Source of the DNA: Arcobacter nitrofigilis DSM 7299
Lineage (GTDB): Bacteria > Campylobacterota > Campylobacteria > Campylobacterales > Arcobacteraceae
Direction: 5' to 3'
DNA: 64,000 nucleotides
Assembly: GCF_000092245.1 (NCBI RefSeq)
Contig: NC_014166.1
Span: forward strand, 434,001-498,000
The notes below the pieces were generated by a model. The model saw nothing but the letters and a program-made list of their open reading frames with translations, had not been told where the DNA came from and searched no databases. Both the position numbers and the translations under genes were made by a program. Positions 8,641 through 17,278 of this stretch are shown in pieces. How positions within the stretch are numbered: position 1 is the stretch's first letter; every line of letters starts with the position of its first letter.

Positions 8641-10695
8641 ATGTCAGAAATATTTTTATCAGGTTTAAATGAATCACAACAAAAAGCAGCTAAACATATC
8701 GATGGTTCTTTATTAATTTTAGCAGGGGCTGGCTCTGGTAAAACTAAAACTATCACAACAAGATTAGCATACTTAATATCAATAGGGATAGATCCTACTT
8801 CAATTTTAACACTAACTTTTACAAATAAAGCAGCAACAGAGATGAGAGAAAGAGCCTATGCAATGATTGGCTCAAATATGAGTACTCCTCCAATTCTTTG
8901 CACTTTTCACAAATTTGGTTTACTATTTTTAAAGTTTTATATGAGTGAACTAAAGAGAAAGAATAACTTTATAATAATAGATACTGATGATAAAAAAAGA
9001 ATACTAAGAACCATAGAAAAAGACATACCTGTTGCTATGCTAGTTTCAGAAATATCAAAATATAAAAATACACTATTAACTCCTACTCAAGTAAAAGCTG
9101 GAGCTGAACTTAAGATTTATCAACAAATAGCAGATGTATATGAAAAGTATGAAAACTATTTATTAAAAAACAATTTAGTAGATTTTGATGATTTGCTTTT
9201 ATTGCCATATAAAATATTATCAAATAATGAAGCCTTGGCAAAAGAGACAAGTGGTAAATATCAATATATCATGGTGGATGAGTATCAAGATACAAATGAA
9301 TTACAATATAAACTTTTAAGATTACTTTGTATGACACATAGTAATTTATGTGTTGTTGGTGATGATGACCAATCTATTTATGGCTGGCGTGGTGCAACTA
9401 TTAAAAATATTTTAAATTTTACAGAGCACTTTGAAAATACTTTAGTTGTAAAACTTGAAGAAAACTATAGATCAACAGATACAATTCTAGATCATGCAAA
9501 TCAACTAATAGAGCACAATCGTGATAGATTGGGTAAAAGATTAATTGGAACAAGAGCAAAAGGTGATAGCGTAAGAGTTTATGAATCACATGATGAAAAT
9601 GAAGAAACAAGAAAGATTATTTTAGATGTAAAAAAACTTTTAGATAGCGGAGTAAGAGGTAGGGATATTGCTGTATTATTTAGAGTTAATGCCCTTTCAA
9701 GATCACTAGAAGAGGGTTTTAATAAGGCTGGATTAAATTATAAACTTGTGGGTGGTATGAAGTTCTACGAAAGAGCAGAAATAAAAGATTTGATTGCTTA
9801 TTTTAGAATTATTACAAACTCATATGATAACTTCTCTTTTAAAAGAATTATAAACAAACCAAAAAGAGGTATAGGGAAAACTACAGTTGATAAACTTGAA
9901 GCAAAATCAGTTGAACTTAAAAAACCCATTTTTGAAATTATTGATGAATTTTCACCTGATGAATTAAATGCAATTGTAGGGAAAAAGAACTCAAGAACAC
10001 TAAAAGTATTTTTAGCATCAATTTTAGATTTAAAAGATACGTTAGAAGAGTCTAAGATGAGATTTTTAGATATATTTGAAGATACTTTTGATTTTAGAGC
10101 TTCCTTTGAAAATCTTCCAGATGGATTTGAAAGACAAGCAAATATTGATGAGTTTTATGGATATGTTAGGGATTATTTTATCCAAAATCCTCTTTTAGAA
10201 TTGGATAATTTTTTAAATGAAATTGCCCTAGGAACAGAAGACACAGAACTTGAAAATGAAGCAATATCAATGATGAGTATTCATGCTTCAAAAGGTTTAG
10301 AATATAAAAATCTATTTATTATAGGTATGGAAGAGGGCTTTTTCCCAATAGTTGGAGATGGAAGTGATACAGAAGAAGAGAGAAGATTAGGCTATGTAGC
10401 ATTTACAAGAGCTATGGATAATCTTACTTGTAGTTTTGTTCACTCAAGATTTTATAAAGGGAAAAGAACTTCTTTATTAAAAAGTAGATTTTTAGCAGAA
10501 TCAGGACTAATAAAAGGTTCACTAATGATTCAACAACAATCATCATCATATAAAAAAGGTGATTTAGTACAACATAAAATTTTTGGAATGGGAAGAGTAC
10601 AAAAAGCTGTTAAAGCTGGAAAAGACTTTAAACTTACTATTAATTTTGGTGGTACTAAAAGAGATATTCTTTCGGCATTTGTAGAAAAAGCATAA
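8641..10695 (+). CDS. uvrD: UvrD/PcrA-like superfamily 1 DNA helicase
   Basis: This 3'-5' DNA helicase is expected to act in nucleotide-excision or mismatch repair and in clearing replication blocks. At 684 residues it has family size. Walker A AGAGSGKT is at residues 28-35, motif Ia LTFTNKAA follows, Walker B is VDEYQDTN, motif III is GDDDQSIYGWRG, and later motifs include NYRS and the SIHASKGLE/VAFTRA region. A short tail after residue 630 (HKIFGMGRVQ) resembles the Tudor-like end of PcrA. It heads a run with truB, ispE and smpB. Rep is an alternative name for the same fold, so the symbol is by family. Confidence 0.9.
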   Translation: MSEIFLSGLNESQQKAAKHIDGSLLILAGAGSGKTKTITTRLAYLISIGIDPTSILTLTFTNKAATEMRERAYAMIGSNMSTPPILCTFHKFGLLFLKFYMSELKRKNNFIIIDTDDKKRILRTIEKDIPVAMLVSEISKYKNTLLTPTQVKAGAELKIYQQIADVYEKYENYLLKNNLVDFDDLLLLPYKILSNNEALAKETSGKYQYIMVDEYQDTNELQYKLLRLLCMTHSNLCVVGDDDQSIYGWRGATIKNILNFTEHFENTLVVKLEENYRSTDTILDHANQLIEHNRDRLGKRLIGTRAKGDSVRVYESHDENEETRKIILDVKKLLDSGVRGRDIAVLFRVNALSRSLEEGFNKAGLNYKLVGGMKFYERAEIKDLIAYFRIITNSYDNFSFKRIINKPKRGIGKTTVDKLEAKSVELKKPIFEIIDEFSPDELNAIVGKKNSRTLKVFLASILDLKDTLEESKMRFLDIFEDTFDFRASFENLPDGFERQANIDEFYGYVRDYFIQNPLLELDNFLNEIALGTEDTELENEAISMMSIHASKGLEYKNLFIIGMEEGFFPIVGDGSDTEEERRLGYVAFTRAMDNLTCSFVHSRFYKGKRTSLLKSRFLAESGLIKGSLMIQQQSSSYKKGDLVQHKIFGMGRVQKAVKAGKDFKLTINFGGTKRDILSAFVEKA

Positions 10696-10702
10696 GAGTT
10701 AC

Positions 10703-11551
10703 ATGCAAAAAAGAATTTATAATAAAGAAGCATTAAATAAGTTAATTGTTGTAAATAAACCCATGTTTATGAGTTCAAATTCTTATTTAAATAGAATAAA
10801 AAGAAAATATAAAAATAAAAAAGCAGGTTTTTCAGGAACCTTAGATCCTTTTGCAAAAGGGTGTTTGATTGTAGCTTTTGGGCAGTACTCAAAGCTCTTT
10901 CAATTTTTTAAAAAAACTCCAAAAACTTATAGAGCAGTTATTTGGTTGGGGACTGTTTCTGAATCATTTGATATAGAAAATGTCACTTCTATAAAGGAAC
11001 ACAGTAAATTAAAAACTGATGATATAAAAAAAGAATTAAATAATTTACAAAGGGAAATAGAATATTATCCTCCAAAATTTTCTGCCAAAAAAATAGATGG
11101 TGAGAGAGCTTATAAATTAGCAAGAGAAGGTAAAGAAGTAGAACTAAAAAAAAGTACAATGAAAGTTTTTAGTACAAAATTTATTTCATACAATCATCCT
11201 TTTATTACCTTTGAATCAAGTGTTAGTGAAGGAAGTTATATAAGAAGTCTAGCTCAAATATTACTTGAAAACCTAAGTTCAACAGGTACTTTGTCTTATT
11301 TGAATAGATTAAATGAAGGAGAGTTTTTTTATCAAAATGAAAAAGACTTAAATCCTTTGGATTATTTAGATATTAAACAGATAAACTATAAGGGCGAAAA
11401 GTCATATTTCGAGCAGGGTAAAAAAATTTTGTGTGAATATTTAGATGAGAAAGAAGATGGTAAATATTTAGTGAAATTTGATGATTTCTTCTCTATAATT
11501 GAAATAAATAATTGTGAAGTAAAATATATATTAAATAAGGTAATGATATAA
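10703..11551 (+). CDS. truB: tRNA pseudouridine-55 synthase TruB
   Basis: TruB isomerises U55 in the T-arm of tRNAs. The catalytic aspartate is D48 in the motif GTLDPFAKG. The KPKTYRA-like segment (KTPKTYRAVIWLG) and YPPKFSAKKIDGERAYKLAR match conserved TruB blocks II and III. At 282 residues it has normal length. It begins 7 bp after the helicase stop and its stop directly abuts the ispE start. In Campylobacter jejuni, as I recall, csrA lies between truB and ispE. There is no room for it here. Confidence 0.95.
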   Translation: MQKRIYNKEALNKLIVVNKPMFMSSNSYLNRIKRKYKNKKAGFSGTLDPFAKGCLIVAFGQYSKLFQFFKKTPKTYRAVIWLGTVSESFDIENVTSIKEHSKLKTDDIKKELNNLQREIEYYPPKFSAKKIDGERAYKLAREGKEVELKKSTMKVFSTKFISYNHPFITFESSVSEGSYIRSLAQILLENLSSTGTLSYLNRLNEGEFFYQNEKDLNPLDYLDIKQINYKGEKSYFEQGKKILCEYLDEKEDGKYLVKFDDFFSIIEINNCEVKYILNKVMI

Positions 11552-12328
11552 ATGAATATAAGTGCTAAATCATATGCAAAAGTAAATATTTTTTTGAAAA
11601 TTGCGGGTAAAAGAGATAATTATCATGAACTAGTCTCTAGATTTGTAAGAGTAAAAAACTTATATGATACTATTACTTTTATTCCAGAAAATTCAACAAA
11701 TGAGTTTAATCTTATTGGTGACTTTGGTTGTGAAACACAAAAAAATACAATTTATAAAGCATTTTTAGCTTTAAGGGATAATTGTCCCAAAATAGATGCT
11801 TATTTTAGAATTTATAGTATCAAAGTAGATAAAAAGATTCCAGAGTTTGCAGGACTTGGTGGTGGAAGTTCAAATGCTGCGACATTTTTAATAATGGCGA
11901 ACAAATTATTTGATTTATATTACTCAAAAGAAAAGCTAGCAAAAATTGGTGCAAAAATCGGCGCTGATGTTCCTTTTTTTATATATGAGTATGATAGTGC
12001 AAATGTAACAGGTATTGGTGAAATAGTTGAAAAATATGAAGAAGAGGCACTTGACATAGAAGTTGTAACTCCTAAAATTGAGTGTAATACGGGTAAAATA
12101 TTTACCTCATTTAGAGAAAGTTTTTATAAAGAGATTTCAAGTGAAGATAAAAGCAGACTTTTAAATATGAGTTCAAAAGATATTTTAAAAGAACTTGATA
12201 TCTTTGAAGCAAATGATTTATATGAACCAGCAATACAAAGTTATTCTCAACTTGGTGATTATGCAAAAAAAGATTGGTTTTTTAGTGGAAGTGGAAGTAG
12301 TTTTTTTAAGGTGAAAGATAATGGCTAA
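11552..12328 (+). CDS. ispE: 4-diphosphocytidyl-2-C-methyl-D-erythritol kinase IspE
   Basis: IspE is a GHMP kinase that phosphorylates CDP-methylerythritol in the MEP isoprenoid pathway. The ATP-binding glycine motif [10 protein letters not shown] is at residues 101-110. K10 and N12 in the AKVNIFLK segment and the IGADVPFF motif at about 141 match the active site. At 258 residues it is a little shorter than the E. coli enzyme. Its start touches the truB stop and its end overlaps smpB by 8 bases. ispH, a later enzyme of the pathway, lies at 40771-41604. Confidence 0.95.
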   Translation: MNISAKSYAKVNIFLKIAGKRDNYHELVSRFVRVKNLYDTITFIPENSTNEFNLIGDFGCETQKNTIYKAFLALRDNCPKIDAYFRIYSIKVDKKIPEFAGLGGGSSNAATFLIMANKLFDLYYSKEKLAKIGAKIGADVPFFIYEYDSANVTGIGEIVEKYEEEALDIEVVTPKIECNTGKIFTSFRESFYKEISSEDKSRLLNMSSKDILKELDIFEANDLYEPAIQSYSQLGDYAKKDWFFSGSGSSFFKVKDNG

Positions 12329-12791
12329 GAAAGAAAAAAATATTAATTTAACATTTAAGAATAAAAAGGCATATCATGATTATTTTATACTTGAAAGTTT
12401 TGAAGCAGGTATAGAACTTCTAGGAAGTGAAGTAAAATCTATAAGAGAAGGAAGGGTAAATCTAAAAGATTCTTATATAAGAATTATAAAAAATGAAGTT
12501 TTTGTTTTGAATATGCACATCTCATATTTAGAGACTACTCATGCCATGTATAGACCTGAAGAAACAAGACCTAGGAAATTGCTTTTACATAGAAAACAAA
12601 TAGATAAACTTTTTGAAAAAGTAACTAAAGATGGAATAACCATAGTGCCCTTAAAACTGTACTTCAATGCTAAAAACTTTGCCAAACTACAAATAGCAAC
12701 TGCACAGGGTAAAAAACTTTATGATAAAAGAGCTGACTTAAAAGAAAAAAGTCTAAAAAGAGAATCAGAACAGGCAATAAAAAATTGGTAA
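12321..12791 (+). CDS. smpB: SsrA-binding protein SmpB
   Basis: SmpB binds tmRNA and delivers it to stalled ribosomes for trans-translation. At 156 residues it has normal length. It shows the conserved [20 protein letters not shown] start of the beta-barrel, the [14 protein letters not shown] core, and the basic C-terminal tail that replaces mRNA in the decoding channel. It overlaps ispE by 8 bases. No ssrA (tmRNA) gene is visible nearby. A terminator overlaps its stop codon. Confidence 0.96.
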   Translation: MAKKEKNINLTFKNKKAYHDYFILESFEAGIELLGSEVKSIREGRVNLKDSYIRIIKNEVFVLNMHISYLETTHAMYRPEETRPRKLLLHRKQIDKLFEKVTKDGITIVPLKLYFNAKNFAKLQIATAQGKKLYDKRADLKEKSLKRESEQAIKNW

Positions 12792-12806
12792 TTTCACCAG
12801 TTTTTT
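12784..12806 (+). terminator. Terminator after smpB
   Basis: A six-pair stem (12784-12789 with 12796-12801, one G-T pair) and a six-base loop are followed at once by TTTTTT. The smpB stop codon lies in the hairpin. This separates the helicase-smpB run from the cco operon. Confidence 0.65.
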
Positions 12807-12851
12807 ATTATTATCTTTAAGAGAAAAACTCAAATAATCAAATTAGTTACT

Positions 12852-12890
12852 TTTAGTAATATTAAATAATTCTTAAAAAATATTACTAAA
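12852..12890. promoter_or_regulatory. Inverted repeat upstream of ccoN
   Basis: Perfect 12-base arms (TTTAGTAATATT at 12852-12863 and its complement at 12879-12890) are separated by 15 bases. They lie 104 bases before the ccoN start. No T tract follows, so an operator or a leader hairpin fits better than a terminator. It does not match an FNR or CRP consensus. Confidence 0.45.
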
Positions 12891-12993
12891 CTAAAAAATA
12901 ATGTTTAAGCTAATATTTATGCCTAATTCGTTAGTATCTTTTCATAAGTGACAGTTCTGTGACTTGTATAAAAAAATTAGTAGGAGGAGATTG

Positions 12994-14460
12994 ATGCAAA
13001 ACGGTGCACAAATCGAGTACGATTACTCAATTGCAAAAGCCTTTACATTTGCAACAATTCTGTTTGGTATCATTGGTATGTTAGTTGGTGTTATTCTAGC
13101 ATTCCAACTAGCATTCCCTCAGTTAAATGAATTAGCTGGAGAATATGGTACTTTTAGTAGATTAAGACCTTTACACACAAATGGTGTTGCGTTTGGTTTT
13201 ACTCTTAGTGGTATTTTTGCTACATGGTATTACATCTCTCAAAGAGTATTAAAAGTTTCTTTGAAAGAATCACCATTTTTAATGGCCATTGGTAAATTAC
13301 ATTTCTTGCTTTATTTCATCACAATTCTTTTAGCAGTTGTTACACTATTAGCTGGTATTACAACATCAAAAGAGTATGCTGAATTAGAGTGGCCTATAGA
13401 CATACTAGTAGTACTTTGGTGGGTTTTATGGGGTGTTAGTATTTTTGGGTTAATTGGTATTAGACGAGAAAGAACATTATATATCTCTATTTGGTATTTT
13501 ATTGCATCATTCTTAGCAGTTGCTATGCTATATTTATTTAATAATATGGAAGTACCAACAGCACTAGTTTCTGGTTACGGTTCATGGATGCACTCAGTAT
13601 CAATGTATGCAGGTACAAATGATGCTTTAGTACAATGGTGGTATGGACATAATGCGGTTGGTTTTGTATTTACAGTTCCAATTATTGCAATGATTTATTA
13701 CTTCTTACCAAAAGAGTCAGGACAAAATGTTTATTCATATAAACTTTCTATCTTAGCTTTCTGGGGATTATTATTTGTTTATTTATGGGCTGGTGGTCAC
13801 CACCTTATTTATTCAACTGTTCCAGATTGGATGCAAACTATGGGTTCTGTTATGTCTATTGTTTTAATTTTACCATCATGGGGATCAGCTATTAATATGC
13901 TTTTAACAATGAAGGGTGAATGGCAACAATTACAAACTAATACCTTAATTAAGTTTATGATTTTAGCATCAACTTTTTATATGTTATCAACAATTGAAGG
14001 TCCAATTCAATCAATTAAATCAGTAAATGCAATTGCTCACTTTACAGATTGGATTCCAGGACATGTACATGATGGTACATTAGGTTGGGTTACATTTATG
14101 GTTATGGCTGCTTTATATCATATGGCTCCAAGAATGTACGGTAGAGAGCTTTACTCTAAATCGTTAATGGATACACAATTTTGGTTACAAACTACAGGTA
14201 TCGTATTGTACTTTACATCTATGTGGATAGCAGGTATTACACAAGGTATGATGTGGAGAGCATATGATGAATATGGTTCATTACTTTACTCTTTCATTGA
14301 TACAGTTACTGTATTAAAACCATACTATACAATTAGAGCTGTTGGTGGATTATTGTACTTAATTGGTTTCTTTATGTTTGCATATAATATGTATAAAACG
14401 GCAACAGCAGGAAGAGTTCTTGATAAAGAACCAATCAATGCTACGCCAGTAGCCGCATAA
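12994..14460 (+). CDS. ccoN: cbb3-type cytochrome c oxidase subunit I CcoN
   Basis: CcoN is the catalytic subunit of the high-affinity cbb3 oxidase. It binds haem b and the haem b3-CuB oxygen-reducing centre in the inner membrane. The sequence has about 12 membrane segments. The histidine-bearing motifs include RPLHTNGVAFG, WWYGHNAVGF, AGGHHLIYSTVPDW and PGHVHDGTLGW. I chose the ATG at 12994 because AGGAGG (12982-12987) lies just ahead, giving 488 residues. A longer TTG start at 12964 would place that ribosome-binding site inside the gene. First gene of ccoNOQP. Oxygen control is expected but no known operator is recognisable. Confidence 0.96.
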   Translation: MQNGAQIEYDYSIAKAFTFATILFGIIGMLVGVILAFQLAFPQLNELAGEYGTFSRLRPLHTNGVAFGFTLSGIFATWYYISQRVLKVSLKESPFLMAIGKLHFLLYFITILLAVVTLLAGITTSKEYAELEWPIDILVVLWWVLWGVSIFGLIGIRRERTLYISIWYFIASFLAVAMLYLFNNMEVPTALVSGYGSWMHSVSMYAGTNDALVQWWYGHNAVGFVFTVPIIAMIYYFLPKESGQNVYSYKLSILAFWGLLFVYLWAGGHHLIYSTVPDWMQTMGSVMSIVLILPSWGSAINMLLTMKGEWQQLQTNTLIKFMILASTFYMLSTIEGPIQSIKSVNAIAHFTDWIPGHVHDGTLGWVTFMVMAALYHMAPRMYGRELYSKSLMDTQFWLQTTGIVLYFTSMWIAGITQGMMWRAYDEYGSLLYSFIDTVTVLKPYYTIRAVGGLLYLIGFFMFAYNMYKTATAGRVLDKEPINATPVAA

Positions 14461-14475
14461 GAAGGAGGAATTATT

Positions 14476-15159
14476 ATGTTTCATTGGTTCGAACAAAGAC
14501 CGTTTTTCTTTGCGGTATTAGTATTTATATTTGTTGCATTTGCAGGTATAGTAGAAGTTATACCAGATTTTGCAAAACAAAGTAGACCAACAGTAGGTAC
14601 AAAACCATATACTGTTTTAGAGTTAGCAGGTAGAAATGTTTATATAAAAGATTCATGTAATGCTTGTCACTCACAATTAATTAGACCATTTAAATCAGAG
14701 ACTGATAGATATGGTATGTATTCATTGTCAGGTGAATATGTTTATGATAGACCATTTTTATGGGGATCAAAAAGAACTGGTCCAGATTTACATAGAGTTG
14801 GGAATTATAGAACAACAGATTGGCATGAGAATCATATGATGGATCCAGCATCAGTAGTACCAGGATCAATTATGCCATCTTATGCACATCAGTTTAAAAA
14901 TATAGCAGATATTGATACTGCATATGGAGAAGCTGTTACAGTAAAAAAAGTGTTTAATACTCCATATGATGTAGATTTAAATGGAGATGGGAAAATTGAT
15001 GTTCCATTAGGGACTTATGAAGAGGCAAAAGCAGAGACTTTAAAAGAAGCGAAAGCGATTGCTGCTGATATGAAAAATCAAGCTGTAAAAGATGCCGTAG
15101 CAAACGGTCAGATTCCTGAGATTGTAGCGCTTATTGCGTATTTGAATTCTTTAAAATAA
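14476..15159 (+). CDS. ccoO: cbb3 oxidase monohaem cytochrome c subunit CcoO
   Basis: CcoO is a membrane-anchored c-type cytochrome passing electrons to CcoN. One N-terminal membrane helix (about residues 9-30) precedes the periplasmic domain. The haem c motif CNACH is at residues 61-65, and the likely axial methionine is in the segment VVPGSIMPSYAH. At 227 residues it has the usual length. A strong AGGAGG ribosome-binding site precedes the ATG, 15 bases after ccoN. Confidence 0.95.
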   Translation: MFHWFEQRPFFFAVLVFIFVAFAGIVEVIPDFAKQSRPTVGTKPYTVLELAGRNVYIKDSCNACHSQLIRPFKSETDRYGMYSLSGEYVYDRPFLWGSKRTGPDLHRVGNYRTTDWHENHMMDPASVVPGSIMPSYAHQFKNIADIDTAYGEAVTVKKVFNTPYDVDLNGDGKIDVPLGTYEEAKAETLKEAKAIAADMKNQAVKDAVANGQIPEIVALIAYLNSLK

Positions 15160-15168
15160 GAGGTTATT

Positions 15169-15393
15169 ATGAGTCATCAAGAACTAGTTGATTTACAAGG
15201 GTATTTGAAATTCTTTCTTTTACTTGTAGTATTTGTTATATTTTATTCTTATGCTTACTCTATATATAAAAGAGATAAAAAAGGTAAGAGAGATTTTGAG
15301 AAATATTCAAACTTGGTACACGATGATTCAATTGACTCTAAACCTCTTGAAGAAAGAAACAACAATTTAGACGAAAAAGAGAAGGAGAAATAG
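15169..15393 (+). CDS. ccoQ: cbb3 oxidase small subunit CcoQ
   Basis: This 74-residue protein has one membrane helix (about residues 13-30) followed by a charged tail rich in Lys, Asp and Glu. Position between ccoO and ccoP and overall form identify it as CcoQ, which stabilises the cbb3 complex. Sequence conservation in this family is low, so the name rests mainly on context. It ends one base before the ccoP start. Confidence 0.85.
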   Translation: MSHQELVDLQGYLKFFLLLVVFVIFYSYAYSIYKRDKKGKRDFEKYSNLVHDDSIDSKPLEERNNNLDEKEKEK

Positions 15394-15394
15394 T

Positions 15395-16285
15395 ATGAAA
15401 TCTATGGTAATAGGTGGAATTATTCTTATCGTCGCTTTAATGGCAGGAACTTACTTCGTTGCAGGTGATGCTTTTAATAGTGATGATTATATCAATAGTT
15501 TAACTATGCTTGGAGCAGTTGCAATTATTACAATTACAGTATTTGTTGCGCTTAAGTATATTAATCAAATGAAAAATGATACTGCTAGTGGTGATTTAGC
15601 AGAAGAAAAATGGGATGGAATTGGTGAGTATAAAAATCCAATTCCTACAGGTTGGGGATTAGCATTTATAGGAACAATTGTTTGGTTATTTTGGTATTGG
15701 ACAATTGGTTATCCAACAAATGGATTTTCACAAATTGGTCAATGGAATGAAGAAACTATTGAATTTAATAAAAAGTTTGAGTCAAAATGGGAAAACCCAT
15801 CTATTGATACTTTAACTGCAATGGGTGAATCAGTGTTTTTAGTACAATGTTCTCCTTGTCATGGTGTTGATGCAGAAGGTATTAATGGAAAAGCTCAAAA
15901 CTTAACAAAAAGAATTTCACAAACTTCAGTTGAATATGTGATTAAAAATGGTGCAAATAACTTTAAAACAGTATACCCAGGTGGTATGCCTCCTATGATG
16001 TTAACAGATGAAAAAGATATTAAAGATGTATCTTCATATGTTGCAGGTGGATTTAAAGGTGAACAACCAGCTGCATTTGGTGTATGTGCAGGTTGTCATG
16101 GTGCAGATGGAAAAGGTATGGCATATGTTGCTCCTAATATCAGAAACTATACGACAGATTTAATTTCAGCAGTATTAGAAAATGGTAAAAAAGGTGCAAT
16201 TGGTCAAATGCCAGCATTCAAAGGTAGATTAAATGCTACTCAAGAAAAAGCAGTTGCTGCTTATATTAAAAGTTTAGGAGAGTAA
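15395..16285 (+). CDS. ccoP: cbb3 oxidase dihaem cytochrome c subunit CcoP
   Basis: CcoP is the electron-entry subunit of the cbb3 oxidase. Two N-terminal membrane segments (about 4-22 and 36-56) and a third hydrophobic stretch at about 88-106 precede two cytochrome c domains. Haem motifs CSPCH (152-156) and CAGCH (231-235) are intact. The likely methionine ligands are in GGMPPMM and GQMPAF. At 296 residues it has normal length. It lies one base after ccoQ. Confidence 0.96.
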   Translation: MKSMVIGGIILIVALMAGTYFVAGDAFNSDDYINSLTMLGAVAIITITVFVALKYINQMKNDTASGDLAEEKWDGIGEYKNPIPTGWGLAFIGTIVWLFWYWTIGYPTNGFSQIGQWNEETIEFNKKFESKWENPSIDTLTAMGESVFLVQCSPCHGVDAEGINGKAQNLTKRISQTSVEYVIKNGANNFKTVYPGGMPPMMLTDEKDIKDVSSYVAGGFKGEQPAAFGVCAGCHGADGKGMAYVAPNIRNYTTDLISAVLENGKKGAIGQMPAFKGRLNATQEKAVAAYIKSLGE

Positions 16286-16286
16286 T

Positions 16287-16529
16287 ATGGCTAAAAATTC
16301 TCAAATGAACGAAAACGAGAGAGGTCTTTTTGCTCTTAGTGGAATTACAGGTATGTTGATTGCTACAGTTTTATTGCTGTCAATTCTTGCTTTCTTAACA
16401 ATAAATGCAATAGGTGTTCAACAGAATGAATCACAAAACTTCTATAAAATCAACCAAGACTTAAATGGTCTTAAAGCTAATAGTCCTGACAATTCAAGTC
16501 AGTATGAGCTTGTTGGTAAAGTGAAGTAA
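16287..16529 (+). CDS. DUF4006-family small membrane protein
   Basis: This 80-residue protein has one membrane helix at about residues 16-42 and a polar C-terminal half. Its place directly after ccoP (one base gap) matches the DUF4006 family found at this position in Campylobacterota cco operons. A role in assembly or stability of the cbb3 oxidase is an inference from context only. No catalytic residues are apparent. Confidence 0.75.
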   Translation: MAKNSQMNENERGLFALSGITGMLIATVLLLSILAFLTINAIGVQQNESQNFYKINQDLNGLKANSPDNSSQYELVGKVK

Positions 16530-16539
16530 GGAGTAAACA

Positions 16540-16632
16540 ATGGATAAAATTATCGGACTATTATTATTAGGTTCAGCTTTACTTTCTGCCTATTTAGCAT
16601 TCTTTGATTCTTCAAGAATTTTTGTAGGATAA
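16540..16632 (+). CDS. 30-residue single-helix membrane peptide in the cco operon
   Basis: A short ORF starts with ATG after AAGGAG and ends with TAA abutting the next ATG. The product is MDKIIGLLLL followed by a second hydrophobic stretch (GSALLSAYLAFF) and a short polar end. It would form one membrane helix with almost no soluble part. The gap between the flanking genes is filled exactly by this ORF, and the ribosome-binding site is good, which supports a real gene. Tiny helical subunits such as CcoH/CcoM or CydX are known in terminal oxidases. Whether this is one is unproven. Confidence 0.7.
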   Translation: MDKIIGLLLLGSALLSAYLAFFDSSRIFVG

Positions 16633-17271
16633 ATGAAAGCTTTCAATATGTTAAAAATAGCAGTGTTATCACTGCTATTTTTTTTAATCCCACTAAATGC
16701 AAGTATAAATAAATATGTATTATCAGATGATGTTGTAATTGATCCACGAACAGCACAAAAAATATTTGAAATTGGATCTGAAGTAAAAAATAAAACAAAT
16801 GTAAATTTGTATGTATATGTAAAAACTGATTTAGGAATAGATAAAAATATACCTATAAAAGAAAAAATGCAATTAATTAAAAAAGAAGAGACTGAATTAA
16901 CTTCAATGTTAGTTAAGCCTTATGCCGTATTAACAATAGCAGTGGAACAAATGCATGTTAATCTTCTTATGTCTGAAAAACTCAAAAGTATAATTAACAA
17001 AGATGATATTCTAGATGGTTATGTTGTACCATTACTTGCTTCAAAAGATAAAAATACACTTTTTACAAAAATTAGTGCTGCTGTACTAAATGGATATTCT
17101 GAAATGGCTGATGATGTTGCACATGCCAATGGAATTGAAAAACTTGAATCAGGAATTCCAAGTTCAGGTAAAACAGCTGGAACAATTTGGAAAGTATTTA
17201 TGTATACTTTAGTTATACTTGGTGTGTTCTTATATACTTTTGCAGTATTGAGATCAAAAAAGAAAAAATAG
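16633..17271 (+). CDS. TPM-domain-like exported protein with C-terminal membrane anchor
   Basis: This 212-residue protein has an N-terminal signal sequence (hydrophobic 8-22, possible cleavage after LNA) and a C-terminal membrane helix at about 187-207 followed by a basic RSKKKK tail. The middle resembles TPM/YgcG-type domains: a helix-strand layout with the segments NLYVYVKTDLGID and AVLTIAVEQMHVNLLMS. The domain assignment is by general resemblance only. Start follows the 30-residue ORF without a gap. It is probably involved in biogenesis or quality control of the neighbouring membrane oxidase, by context. Confidence 0.6.
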   Translation: MKAFNMLKIAVLSLLFFLIPLNASINKYVLSDDVVIDPRTAQKIFEIGSEVKNKTNVNLYVYVKTDLGIDKNIPIKEKMQLIKKEETELTSMLVKPYAVLTIAVEQMHVNLLMSEKLKSIINKDDILDGYVVPLLASKDKNTLFTKISAAVLNGYSEMADDVAHANGIEKLESGIPSSGKTAGTIWKVFMYTLVILGVFLYTFAVLRSKKKK

Positions 17272-17278
17272 GTATTAA

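Noticed and set aside
12964-12993. TTG at 12964 as the ccoN start
   Set aside because: It would place the strong AGGAGG site inside the gene and add ten basic residues not expected before the first CcoN helix.
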